Assembly: GCA_002729125.1 (NCBI GenBank)
Contig: PBTQ01000035.1
Span: forward strand, 1-54,642
Source of the DNA: Acidimicrobiaceae bacterium
GTDB taxonomy: Bacteria > Actinomycetota > Acidimicrobiia > Acidimicrobiales > Aldehydirespiratoraceae
Direction of reading: 5' to 3'
Length of the DNA: 54,642 nucleotides
The notes under the pieces were generated by a model. It did not search any database, had not been told where the DNA came from, and saw only the letters and a list, made by a program, of their open reading frames with translations. How positions within the stretch are numbered: position 1 is the first letter of the stretch; each line of letters opens with the position of its first letter. A program made the translations under genes and the position numbers. Below are positions 26,153 to 34,990 of the stretch, piece by piece.

Positions 26153-26886
26153 GCGATTCGGGTCACGACCCGTTTGCGCCGCCTCCCGGGCGAGGTGGAC
26201 CGCAGATCATCCCTCGTCCTCTCTCGGCCCGACTCGGTGGACCGGCACCGTGGGCCGGGATCGACCCGTCGCGTCGCCGGCCGTCGCTCGGTCACATCGT
26301 CGATCGGCTTACCGCACGGCGCGACCCGATCACGCTCGGCGAGGTCCCCGACGAGGCACGCGACTCAGCCGTGTTGTGTGTGCTCTTCGAGGAGCAGGAC
26401 GGCCCGCATGTCCTCTTGACCCGTCGATCACCGACGATGCGCCACCACGCCCACGAGATCTCCTTTCCGGGCGGTCGCCGCGACGGCACCGATCCCGACC
26501 TTTGGAGCACAGCGTTGCGTGAAGCTGAGGAGGAGGTCGCGCTCGACCCGTCGTCGGTGGTGCCGGTCGGTGGGCTCGACCGCTTCATCACCGTTGGATC
26601 CCGCACCCTGATCCACCCCTATGTTGCGGTCAGCGAGTCTGTGCCGAAGGTGCATGTCGCGTCGCCCGGCGAGGTCGAGGCGATCGTTCACGTGTCACTC
26701 GCTGAACTGTTGAGCGATGTCGTGTGGCGCGAGGAGATCTGGACCTGGCAGGGCGCCACGCCTCGAGCGCTGAGCTTCTTCGAGGTCCCCGGTGACACGA
26801 TCTGGGGAGCCACCGGATCGATGCTGCGCCAGCTGCTCGCGATCGCCACCGGAACCGACGACTCCATCCTCGGCGGCCCGGGCTGA
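26149..26886 (+). CDS. NUDIX hydrolase (CoA-pyrophosphatase-like)
   Basis: Nudix box ISFPGGRRDGTDPDLWSTALREAEEEVAL. Start uncertain: in-frame ATG at 26053 lies inside the sORF; CTG at 26149 gives a 4-nt overlap. Confidence 0.82.
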   Translation: MSDSGHDPFAPPPGRGGPQIIPRPLSARLGGPAPWAGIDPSRRRPSLGHIVDRLTARRDPITLGEVPDEARDSAVLCVLFEEQDGPHVLLTRRSPTMRHHAHEISFPGGRRDGTDPDLWSTALREAEEEVALDPSSVVPVGGLDRFITVGSRTLIHPYVAVSESVPKVHVASPGEVEAIVHVSLAELLSDVVWREEIWTWQGATPRALSFFEVPGDTIWGATGSMLRQLLAIATGTDDSILGGPG

Positions 26887-27032
26887 GACCGTCGCATGAG
26901 CAAGGCCGGGAGGGGGAGCGAAGGCCGCCCACGAGATGGACGCAGCACGGCGATTCGGCTTCTGAAGCCCCCTCTCGGCGGCTAGCATCGCTCTTTTCCT
27001 CCCCGCGCCCGGCGGGGGACGGAGAGGGACTC

Positions 27033-27173
27033 ATGGCCGAAGTGCAGATTGAGCGAGGCACCGTTGCTCGTCGGGCGGACGAGCCCAACGACGGAACGCA
27101 GCGAACGCTCGTCCCCGTTGAGGGCCGCACCGACGTGAGGGCCCTTTGGCACCCGGAGGTCCTCGTTCGATGA
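27033..27173 (+). CDS. Small ORF (46 aa) overlapping guaA start
   Basis: [55 protein letters not shown] Shine-Dalgarno-like; ATGA overlap with guaA. Confidence 0.5.
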   Translation: MAEVQIERGTVARRADEPNDGTQRTLVPVEGRTDVRALWHPEVLVR

Positions 27174-28747
27174 CCGCAACGCCAGGTCCCGATGGCGAAT
27201 TCAACAAGGTGTTGGTCGTCGACTTCGGTGCCCAGTACGCCCAGTTGATCGCCCGTCGGGTGCGTGAAGCCAACGTCTATAGCGAGATCATCTCGCCCCG
27301 CTCGACCGCCGCCGAGATCGCGGTGAAGGCGCCCATCGGCATTATCTTCAGTGGCGGCCCCGATTCCGTGCATGCCGAGGGAGCCATCGCCATCGATCCC
27401 GCGGTGTACGACCTCGACATTCCGATTCTTGGCATTTGCTACGGCGCTCAGCTGATCGCCCAGCAGAACGGCGGCACGGTCGGTCGCACCGATCGGGGCG
27501 AGTACGGCCGTACGGTCCTTACCGTCGAGGGTGACGGCGGCACCCTGCTGTTGGGCACACCTACCCAGCAGAACGTCTGGATGTCGCATTTTGACGCCAT
27601 CACCGTGCCGCCCGATCGCGTCACGCCCACGGCGTCTACCCCCGACGCTCCTGTCGCTGCGTTTGAGTCGGTCGAGCGCAAGCTGTACGGCGTGCAGTTC
27701 CACCCGGAAGTCATGCACACCGAGCACGGCCAGCATGTGATCGAGCGCTTCCTTCGCGAAGGGTGCGGCACGCCGGGCGACTGGACCATGGCCTCGATCA
27801 TCGACACCTCGGTTGAGCAGATCCGCCAGCAGGTCGGCGACAAGCCGGTCATCTGTGCGCTGTCCGGTGGTGTTGATTCTGCGGTTGCTGCTGCGCTCGT
27901 GCACAAAGCCATCGGCGATCAGCTCACCTGTGTGCATGTCGATACCGGTCTGATGCGCCTGAACGAGGCCGACCAGGTCATCGAAACGTTCGAGAAGAAC
28001 TTCGGCGTGCGGCTGATCTTTGTCGATGCCTCGGAGCGCTTCTTCGCCGCCCTTGCCGGCGTCACCGAGCCCGAGGCCAAGCGCAAAGCGATCGGAGAGC
28101 TTTTCATCCGGGTATTCGAGGATGCCAAGTCCGAAGCGGCTGGCGGCTCCGATGGTCGCCGCGCCGAGTTCCTTGTGCAGGGAACGCTGTATCCCGACGT
28201 CATCGAGTCGGGAAGCGAGCATGCCTCCACGATCAAGAGCCATCACAATGTGGGTGGCCTGCCCGAGGACATGGAGTTCGAGCTCGTCGAGCCGCTCCGC
28301 AGCCTCTTCAAGGACGAAGTCCGGCAGGTTGGTTCCGAGCTCGGCCTCCCCGAGGACATTGTGCAGCGGCAGCCCTTCCCTGGTCCGGGTCTCGGTGTTC
28401 GCATCATCGGTGAGGTCACGCCCGACAAGGTCGAGACGCTCCAGCGCGCCGATTTCATCGTGCGTGAGGAGCTGGCCAAGGCCGGCCTTGAGCGTGAGAT
28501 CTGGCAGTCGTTCGCCGTGCTGCCCGACATTCGCAGTGTCGGTGTCATGGGCGACGAACGCACCTATGGCTACCCGGTCATCATCCGGGCGGTCACCAGC
28601 GAGGACGCGATGACCGCCGACTGGGCCCGCATCCCCTACGACGTGCTCGAAGCGATGAGCAGCCGCATCATCAACGAGGTGCCTGGCGTGAACCGTGTCG
28701 CGTATGACGTCACCTCGAAGCCGCCCGGCACCATTGAATGGGAGTAG
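27170..28747 (+). CDS. guaA: GMP synthase (glutamine-hydrolysing)
   Basis: [72 protein letters not shown]. Confidence 0.96.
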   Translation: MTATPGPDGEFNKVLVVDFGAQYAQLIARRVREANVYSEIISPRSTAAEIAVKAPIGIIFSGGPDSVHAEGAIAIDPAVYDLDIPILGICYGAQLIAQQNGGTVGRTDRGEYGRTVLTVEGDGGTLLLGTPTQQNVWMSHFDAITVPPDRVTPTASTPDAPVAAFESVERKLYGVQFHPEVMHTEHGQHVIERFLREGCGTPGDWTMASIIDTSVEQIRQQVGDKPVICALSGGVDSAVAAALVHKAIGDQLTCVHVDTGLMRLNEADQVIETFEKNFGVRLIFVDASERFFAALAGVTEPEAKRKAIGELFIRVFEDAKSEAAGGSDGRRAEFLVQGTLYPDVIESGSEHASTIKSHHNVGGLPEDMEFELVEPLRSLFKDEVRQVGSELGLPEDIVQRQPFPGPGLGVRIIGEVTPDKVETLQRADFIVREELAKAGLEREIWQSFAVLPDIRSVGVMGDERTYGYPVIIRAVTSEDAMTADWARIPYDVLEAMSSRIINEVPGVNRVAYDVTSKPPGTIEWE

Positions 28748-28751
28748 GGCT

Positions 28752-29318
28752 GTGAGCCTTGATGCTGGGGCGTATCAGCGGGCGGCAGCGCGCTTCGGCG
28801 AGACCATCGTCGAGTTGGCCGATGAGGAGTGGGAACTCACCACGCATCCCGACGACTGGACGGTGATCACGACGGTCGCCTGGGTCGTCGTCGGCGACGC
28901 CCAACTGGGCGCTGCGGCAGGGGGCGAGGCCCTGCAGTCGGTCGGTGAGTTCGATGCGGCGGTCCTCGGTGGGAATCCCGTTGCGGCTTGGCGGGGCACC
29001 GCGGTGGGCGCCATCGGAGCGCTCCACGACATCGATCCGGCCGGCACGATCGTGCCTCACGAGCAGGGGCCGATTCTGCTCGGTGATCTGCTCGCCCAGC
29101 GCATCAGCGAGAATCTGGTTCGGGCGTGGGATATCGGGCAGGCCACGGGCCGTTCGGTCGAGCTACCCGAGGATCTCGTCGATGGCTGTCTGGACTTCTG
29201 GGCCGAGCATGCCGACGCTGTGCTCGCGGGAGGCGTTCTGCCCGATCAGCCGGTTGCACCTCCGACCGATGCGTCGATCGTCGATCGTTTCCTCGCTCTG
29301 ATGGGGCGCAGCGCCTGA
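28752..29318 (+). CDS. Mycothiol-dependent maleylpyruvate isomerase / TIGR03086-like family protein
   Basis: DDWTVITTVAWVVVGDAQL...LLAQRISENLVRAWDIGQATGRSVELPEDLVDGCLDFW; GTG 28752. Confidence 0.65.
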   Translation: MSLDAGAYQRAAARFGETIVELADEEWELTTHPDDWTVITTVAWVVVGDAQLGAAAGGEALQSVGEFDAAVLGGNPVAAWRGTAVGAIGALHDIDPAGTIVPHEQGPILLGDLLAQRISENLVRAWDIGQATGRSVELPEDLVDGCLDFWAEHADAVLAGGVLPDQPVAPPTDASIVDRFLALMGRSA

Positions 29319-29347
29319 TTGTCGCTGGCGAAGCCGGGTGAAGGCTC

Positions 29348-29391
29348 GTTCACTGAACGTTCAGCTTCTGCGCCGAAACGGTTCACTCCAG
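29348..29391 (+). promoter_or_regulatory. Putative 4-unit PHO-box array upstream of pstS (unit 3 degenerate)
   Basis: GTTCACTGAAC-GTTCAGCTTCT-GCGCCGAAACG-GTTCACTCCAG, exact 11-nt register, upstream of pstS. Confidence 0.7.
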
Positions 29392-29422
29392 CGACCCTTG
29401 GTGGAGATGTGGGATCCGTACC

Positions 29423-30523
29423 GTGCGCGGCATGCATACCGCCAAAGTTCAGCGAGCCGGCGTGCTCGCCACCCTGCTCACCATCCTTGCGCTCTTCGTT
29501 GCGGCGTGCGGCGACGACGCAACCGCCACCGACGACACCGGCAACGCGACCTCTTCGGTTGCCGTCTCAGGCGAGATCGAGGGCGAGTTTCTCGTCTCCG
29601 GATCCTCGACAGTGTTCCCCATCGTGTTGAAGCAGGCCGAGGTGTTCGGCGCTGAGAACAGCGGTGTCGCCATCGCCGTCGAGGGTCCAGGTTCGGGCGA
29701 CGGGGCCAAGAAGTTCTGCGATGGCGAAGTCCCGATCACCAACGCTTCCCGCCTACTGAAGGACGAGGAGATCGAGATCTGCGAAGCGAACGGGATCTCG
29801 TTCATTGAACTCCGGCGCGGTATCGACGGGATCTCGGTCATCACCTCGACCGAGAACAGCATCGGCTGTGTTTCGTTCAACCAACTGCACGCCCTGATCT
29901 CCGAGGACGCGACCGGCTCTGCGAGTTGGGCCGATGGCAATGTCTTGCTTGCCGAGGTCGGCTCCACCGCAGGTGAACTCCCTGATCTGCCTCTCGACAT
30001 CTTTGGTCCAGGTGAGGAGTCCGGCACGTTCGATTCGTTCGGCGAAATTGTCATGGATTCGGTTGCCAAGGGAAAGACTGGCCTCGACATCAATACCCGC
30101 GAGCTGAGCGACTCGATTCGGCCGGACTACACGTCGTCACCGAACGACAACATCATCCTCGAGGGCATCTCGTCGAGTCCTTCGAGCCTCGGGTGGGTGG
30201 GCTTCGCGTTCGCCAAGGAAGCCGAGGAGGCCGGTGACGTGAAGTTGCTCGCCGTCAGCCAGCAGGACGGTGGCGAGTGTGTGACGCCGAGTCCGGAGAC
30301 CATCGCCTCGGCGGAATTCCCGATCGCCCGTTTCCTCTACACCTATGTCAATGCCGAGGCTGCTGCGGCCGATCCAGCGGTTGCGGCCTTCGTTGACTAC
30401 ATGATGAGCGACGAGGGCCTGAAGGCCGTCTCCAACGCCTGCTATATCGACCTCGTTCCTGCCGATCAGGCGCTTGCTCAGGCGATTTGGGCGAACCGGA
30501 CAACCGGGCGCAGCTGGGGCTGA
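29423..30523 (+). CDS. pstS: Phosphate ABC transporter substrate-binding lipoprotein
   Basis: Lipobox ALFVAACGDD; FLVSGSSTVFPI; VEGPGSGDGAKKFCDGEVPITNASR; ESGTFDSF. Confidence 0.9.
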   Translation: MRGMHTAKVQRAGVLATLLTILALFVAACGDDATATDDTGNATSSVAVSGEIEGEFLVSGSSTVFPIVLKQAEVFGAENSGVAIAVEGPGSGDGAKKFCDGEVPITNASRLLKDEEIEICEANGISFIELRRGIDGISVITSTENSIGCVSFNQLHALISEDATGSASWADGNVLLAEVGSTAGELPDLPLDIFGPGEESGTFDSFGEIVMDSVAKGKTGLDINTRELSDSIRPDYTSSPNDNIILEGISSSPSSLGWVGFAFAKEAEEAGDVKLLAVSQQDGGECVTPSPETIASAEFPIARFLYTYVNAEAAAADPAVAAFVDYMMSDEGLKAVSNACYIDLVPADQALAQAIWANRTTGRSWG

Positions 30524-30548
30524 GCCGAACCAGATTCTTGATCCCCTA

Positions 30549-30587
30549 CGCGAAGAAGCCCCGGCGCACTGCCGGGGCCTCTTCGCG
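30549..30587. terminator. Strong hairpin, probable bidirectional terminator between pstS and the phoU-like gene
   Basis: CGCGAAGAAGCCCCGGC-GCACT-GCCGGGGCCTCTTCGCG, 17-bp stem with one mismatch between convergent genes. Confidence 0.8.
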
Positions 30588-30620
30588 TTCAGGTTCGGTG
30601 ATCGGTCGGATGTCTGGTGG

Positions 30621-31298
30621 TCAGTCGTCGAGGTCGACGTTGCCGCCATCTTCGTAGCCATGGTGCTGGAGCGGCTCGGTCGCGGTCGTGACCACTCCTG
30701 CGACGTTGGCGACGATGCGCTTCCAGTACCGGAAGAGAATCGCTCGGGGCACGACCTCATGGCCGGGTTTTTCGGAGTGCATCAGATCCCGGATGTGGCC
30801 CGTGAGCTCATCTTGGAGTGCCTTGCAGCGTTCTCGGAGAGAAGCAGCGCCAACCTCGTCGGCCTGAGCGAGAACATCGGCGGCCTCGCCGAGCATCTCG
30901 CTGATCGTCCGTCGGTAGCCGACTAGTAGATCGAGATCCTTGGCGTTGCTGAGATCTGCGCCGTCTTCGGCCAGGTAGAGGATGTTCTTGCTTTGGTCGC
31001 CGATTCGTTCGATCTTCTTGATCAGCAGAATCAGGCCGAGAACCTCACCGATGTCGCCACTTCCCTGCACGCTGACGTGCACAACGAGTTGGCCTCGGAG
31101 CTCTTGTTCGGCTGCGTTGATGCGCGCGTCGGTTCGCCGGACGTCCTCGCCGACAATGTCGAGGTTCGCCCCACCAAGGAGCGCGGTCGATGCCATGTCG
31201 AAGCTATATCGGGCGTCGGACACCATGGAGACCGTCCGAGCCGTGATGAGGTCGAGGCCGCTGTCGCCTTCGCCTCGTCGAAAGAACGTCATGACCAT
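30621..31298 (-). CDS. PhoU-domain protein
   Basis: GGANLDIVGEDVRRTDARINAAEQELRGQLVVHVSVQGSGDIGEVLGLILLIKKIERIGDQSKNI. Confidence 0.82.
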   Translation of the reverse strand: MVMTFFRRGEGDSGLDLITARTVSMVSDARYSFDMASTALLGGANLDIVGEDVRRTDARINAAEQELRGQLVVHVSVQGSGDIGEVLGLILLIKKIERIGDQSKNILYLAEDGADLSNAKDLDLLVGYRRTISEMLGEAADVLAQADEVGAASLRERCKALQDELTGHIRDLMHSEKPGHEVVPRAILFRYWKRIVANVAGVVTTATEPLQHHGYEDGGNVDLDD

Positions 31299-31338
31299 CG
31301 GGTCGCTCCTTGCATGTTTGCTATCAGTTTCGCGCTCT

Positions 31339-32475
31339 TCATCGGAAGATCGCCACGCCCATGAGCGGGATCACGATGAATAAGATGATGACGTACGCAA
31401 CCGCCATCGTATGCCGTTCTACGGCCAGGTCAGCCATGCGCTCTGCGGCACGAAGCGGGATCGCTCGGATGCTCGGCATCGGATACAGGAAGACGATGCC
31501 GATCACATTGAACGTGGTGTGAACAAGCGCGATCGTCAGCGCATCGACCGAACCCGACGCAAGCGCGGCGAGCAGCGCAGTTATGGTCGTGCCGACGTTG
31601 GCACCGAGGGTCACCGGGAAGATGTTGCGCAGCGTTACGACTCCTGCAGCTGCAAGCGGCACCATGATCGAGGTTGTGATGCTCGAGGATTGGACGGCGA
31701 TCGTGACGACGAGTCCGACGAGCATCGCCACGGCTCCACCACCGCTCCCCAGAACGGCGTTGAGCGATCGTTCCACCCGGTCCGCAACGAGTTGTTTCAT
31801 GTTGCGGGTGATGAAGGTGAGCGCGGCGAGCACCACGAGCAGCCCGAGGATCACCATCGCCGTGCCGAGGAAGTTCTCCACGAGCCCGAGGTCTCCGAGC
31901 AGATCCTTGCTCCAGCCCACCGGCTCTTTCACCCACTGTTTGATCGGGCTTTTCCACTCGCTGCCGGCCGACCCGCCGAGGGCTTCGGTGATCGACTCGG
32001 CGATCGATGACAACACGCCGGTAGCCAACTCGATCGGCAGCAAGATCAGCACGGCGAGCAGGTTGAAGAAGTCGTGCACGGTCGCCGCAGCGAACGCCCG
32101 CTTGAACTCGTCGGATTGCCGGATCGAGCCGAGCGACACGAGGGTGTTCGTCACGGTGGTGCCGATGTTGGCGCCCATGATCATCGGAACGGCCGCATCG
32201 ACGCCGAGCGCACCCGAGGCGACTAGTCCGACGACCACGGATGTGCTTGCCGAAGAGGACTGAACGAGAACCGTGCCGAGGATGCCGACGAACAGCCCGG
32301 CGATCGGGTTGTTGACGCTCTCAAAGAGGCTGGCCTGGGTGTCGGCCCCCATCACCTTGATGCCTGATTCGAGCATCGAGACGCCGACAAGGAAGATGTA
32401 GATCAGTGCGACGACCAGCACGGCGCGCGCCGGTGTGGGCAGGCCCTGCTCTGTTGTCGCCGTCGGCCCTGCCAT
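31339..32475 (-). CDS. Na/Pi cotransporter family protein
   Basis: GTVLVQSSSASTSVVVGLVASG; MIMGANIGTTVTNTLVSLGS; VTIAVQSSSITTSIMVPLAAAGVVTLRNIFPVTLGANVGTTITALLAAL duplicated QSSS/GANxGTT motifs. Confidence 0.93.
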   Translation of the reverse strand: MAGPTATTEQGLPTPARAVLVVALIYIFLVGVSMLESGIKVMGADTQASLFESVNNPIAGLFVGILGTVLVQSSSASTSVVVGLVASGALGVDAAVPMIMGANIGTTVTNTLVSLGSIRQSDEFKRAFAAATVHDFFNLLAVLILLPIELATGVLSSIAESITEALGGSAGSEWKSPIKQWVKEPVGWSKDLLGDLGLVENFLGTAMVILGLLVVLAALTFITRNMKQLVADRVERSLNAVLGSGGGAVAMLVGLVVTIAVQSSSITTSIMVPLAAAGVVTLRNIFPVTLGANVGTTITALLAALASGSVDALTIALVHTTFNVIGIVFLYPMPSIRAIPLRAAERMADLAVERHTMAVAYVIILFIVIPLMGVAIFR

Positions 32476-32537
32476 GACGCCCTCCTCCCGGTTCCGCGGC
32501 GAGAACGTAGCACCTCGTCACCCTGCCTGCCGCTTGC

Positions 32538-32559
32538 GTTCACCGTCTGTTCACGTGGT
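32538..32559 (+). promoter_or_regulatory. Putative PHO-box-like direct repeat (GTTCACCGTCT GTTCACGTGGT)
   Basis: Two adjacent 11-nt GTTCAC units, 63 bp upstream of the Na/Pi cotransporter start and immediately before a regulator remnant. Confidence 0.6.
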
Positions 32560-32566
32560 GTCGCTC

Positions 32567-32668
32567 GACGTGCACATCAAGCGGCTCCGGGCGAAGGTCG
32601 AGCCCACCCCCGACACGCCCGAGTGCATCGTCACGATCCGGGGTCTGGGCTACAAGCTCAGCACCTGA
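32567..32668 (+). pseudogene. C-terminal remnant of an OmpR/PhoB-family (RegX3/PhoP-like) response regulator
   Basis: DVHIKRLRAKVEPTPDTPECIVTIRGLGYKLST* matches the C-terminal wHTH; upstream codons do not encode the rest of the domain. Confidence 0.8.
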
Positions 32669-32722
32669 GCCGGTCGTCGGCCGGTCCTTCGGCTGTCGCA
32701 ACGCATCGCTAGGGTGGCCCCG

Positions 32723-34972
32723 ATGTCGGAGTCGCCCCTGCTTGCCGGTCTTAACCCGGCCCAATACGACGCGGTCCTGCACGACGGTGGCCCCCTGCTC
32801 GTGGTGGCGGGTGCCGGGTCGGGCAAGACGCGTGTGCTCACCCACCGCATCGCCCATCTGATCGAGGGCGGGCTCTCACCGTTTGAGATTCTGGCGATCA
32901 CGTTCACCAACAAGGCGGCGGGGGAGATGAAGCACCGCGTCGGCGGGCTCGTCGGGCCGGTGGCGGAGAAGATGTGGGTCTCGACCTTCCACTCGGCGTG
33001 CGTGCGGATTCTGCGGCGCGATGTGGAGCGTCTCGGCTTCCCTGGTCGTTTCTCGATCTACGACCAAGCCGACGCGGTGCGTCTCGTGGGCTACGTCATC
33101 CGTGATCTCAACCTCGACCCCAAGCGGTTCCCGCCGCGATCGGTGCACGGCACGATCTCGATGGCCAAGAACGAAAACGTTGGGCCGAGCCGATTCACCG
33201 ATCAAGCCGAGCAGGTTTTCCAGCGCAAGATTGGCGAGGTCTACGTCGAGTACCAGAAGCGTCTGCTTCAAGCCGGCGCGATGGACTTCGACGACCTCTT
33301 GATGCGCACGGCGCAGCTGTTCCGCGAGCATCCCGATGTCCTCGCCTCATGGCGGCACCGCTTCGGTCATGTCCTCGTCGACGAGTATCAGGACACCAAC
33401 CCCGTCCAGAACGATCTTGTGCTCCAGCTCGCCGAGGAGCACCGTCAGGTCACCGTCGTGGGTGACAGCGACCAGTCCGTCTATGCCTTCAGGGGCGCCG
33501 ACATCCGTAACATCCTCGGATTCGAGGAGGCGTTCCCCGACGCCACTGTGGTGGTGCTCGAGCAGAACTATCGCTCGACCCAGTCGATCCTCGATGCCGC
33601 CAACGCCGTCATTGCCCGCAATGTGGGCCGAAAGCCCAAGGAGTTGTGGAGCGACAAGGGGGCGGGCGACAAGATCGTCCGCTACCACGCCGACGACGAG
33701 TCCGATGAGGCCCAGTTCATCGCTAACGAACTGGCCAAGCTCCATGACCACGACCACATGCGCTGGGGCGACATGGCGGTCTTCTACCGGACGAACTCGA
33801 TGTCGCGAGTCATCGAGGAGTTCCTCGTCCGGGTCGGCATCCCCTACAAGGTCGTGGGCGGCACCCGCTTCTACGACCGTCGCGAGATCAAGGACGCGCT
33901 GGCCTACCTGCGAGCGATCGTGAACCCCACCGACGAGGTGTCGGTCAAGCGCGTCATCAATACGCCCAAACGAGGAGTCGGCGATTCGTCGATCGGGAAG
34001 CTCGACGCCTGGGCATCAGCCAACGGCGAATCGTTCGACCAGGCTGTGTTGCGGTTCGACGAGGCCGGCGTCGGGGGCCGCGCAGCGACCGGCATCGAAA
34101 AGTTCCTCGTGATGATCACGGAGATCCGCAAGCTGCAAGCGGAACCAGCGACGATTATCGAAGAGGCGCTCGATCGATCGGGCTATCTCGCCGAGTTGCA
34201 GAACGAGCGCTCGGTCGAGGCCGAGGGACGTCTTGAGAACCTGTCCGAGCTTGTCGGCATGGCCCGCGAGTACGAGACGGTCGACGATTTCCTTGAGCAG
34301 GTATCACTCGTCAGCGACACCGACGACATCGACGAGGAGGAATCCACGGTCACGTTGATGACGCTTCACGCCGCCAAGGGCCTCGAGTTCCCTGTCGTGT
34401 TCCTCGTCGGCATGGAGGACGGCGTGTTCCCCCACGTCCGAGCGTTGGGCGATCCGTCCGAACTTGAAGAGGAACGCCGCCTCGCCTACGTCGGCATCAC
34501 TCGGGCCATGCAGAAGCTCCACCTCACCAGCGCGTGGAGCCGCATGGTGCACGGCCAGACCCAGTACAACCCGCCGAGTCGTTTCCTCGATGAGATTCCG
34601 TCCGAGTTGATTAACGAGATTGGCGGCACCCGCATGCTGCGCTCGCGACGTGATCGCAGCGGTGGCGGCCGCACCTACGGTGGCGGTGGCGGCAGCGAGA
34701 TTCCGACTGGCCGCACCTTCGGTGGCGGTGGGCGAGACTCCCACTCCGATGATGTCGTTGAGTCGGCACTCGCCGCTGCCAACAGGTCCACGCCCTCCGG
34801 AGCCGAGTCGATCGGGCTCAAGGTCGGCGACGATGTCCGCCACAGCCAATGGGGCGAAGGCGTCATCGTCGAGATCGACGGTGTGGGCGACAAGGCGGAG
34901 GCATCGGTCCATTTCCCGTCGGTCGGGCCGAAGCGTTTGCTGCTGAGTTGGGCGCCGCTCGAGAAGATCTGA
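32723..34972 (+). CDS. pcrA: ATP-dependent DNA helicase UvrD/PcrA
   Basis: LNPAQYDAVLHDGGPLLVVAGAGSGKTRVLTHRIAHLI; VDEYQDTNPVQ; VTLMTLHAAKGLEFPVVFLVGMEDGVFPH. Confidence 0.95.
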   Translation: MSESPLLAGLNPAQYDAVLHDGGPLLVVAGAGSGKTRVLTHRIAHLIEGGLSPFEILAITFTNKAAGEMKHRVGGLVGPVAEKMWVSTFHSACVRILRRDVERLGFPGRFSIYDQADAVRLVGYVIRDLNLDPKRFPPRSVHGTISMAKNENVGPSRFTDQAEQVFQRKIGEVYVEYQKRLLQAGAMDFDDLLMRTAQLFREHPDVLASWRHRFGHVLVDEYQDTNPVQNDLVLQLAEEHRQVTVVGDSDQSVYAFRGADIRNILGFEEAFPDATVVVLEQNYRSTQSILDAANAVIARNVGRKPKELWSDKGAGDKIVRYHADDESDEAQFIANELAKLHDHDHMRWGDMAVFYRTNSMSRVIEEFLVRVGIPYKVVGGTRFYDRREIKDALAYLRAIVNPTDEVSVKRVINTPKRGVGDSSIGKLDAWASANGESFDQAVLRFDEAGVGGRAATGIEKFLVMITEIRKLQAEPATIIEEALDRSGYLAELQNERSVEAEGRLENLSELVGMAREYETVDDFLEQVSLVSDTDDIDEEESTVTLMTLHAAKGLEFPVVFLVGMEDGVFPHVRALGDPSELEEERRLAYVGITRAMQKLHLTSAWSRMVHGQTQYNPPSRFLDEIPSELINEIGGTRMLRSRRDRSGGGRTYGGGGGSEIPTGRTFGGGGRDSHSDDVVESALAAANRSTPSGAESIGLKVGDDVRHSQWGEGVIVEIDGVGDKAEASVHFPSVGPKRLLLSWAPLEKI

Positions 34973-34990
34973 GCGCGTAGAGCGGGGCGC

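Noticed and set aside
26630-28246. 538-aa minus-strand ORF opposite NUDIX/guaA
   Set aside because: Shadow ORF crossing two conserved plus-strand genes.
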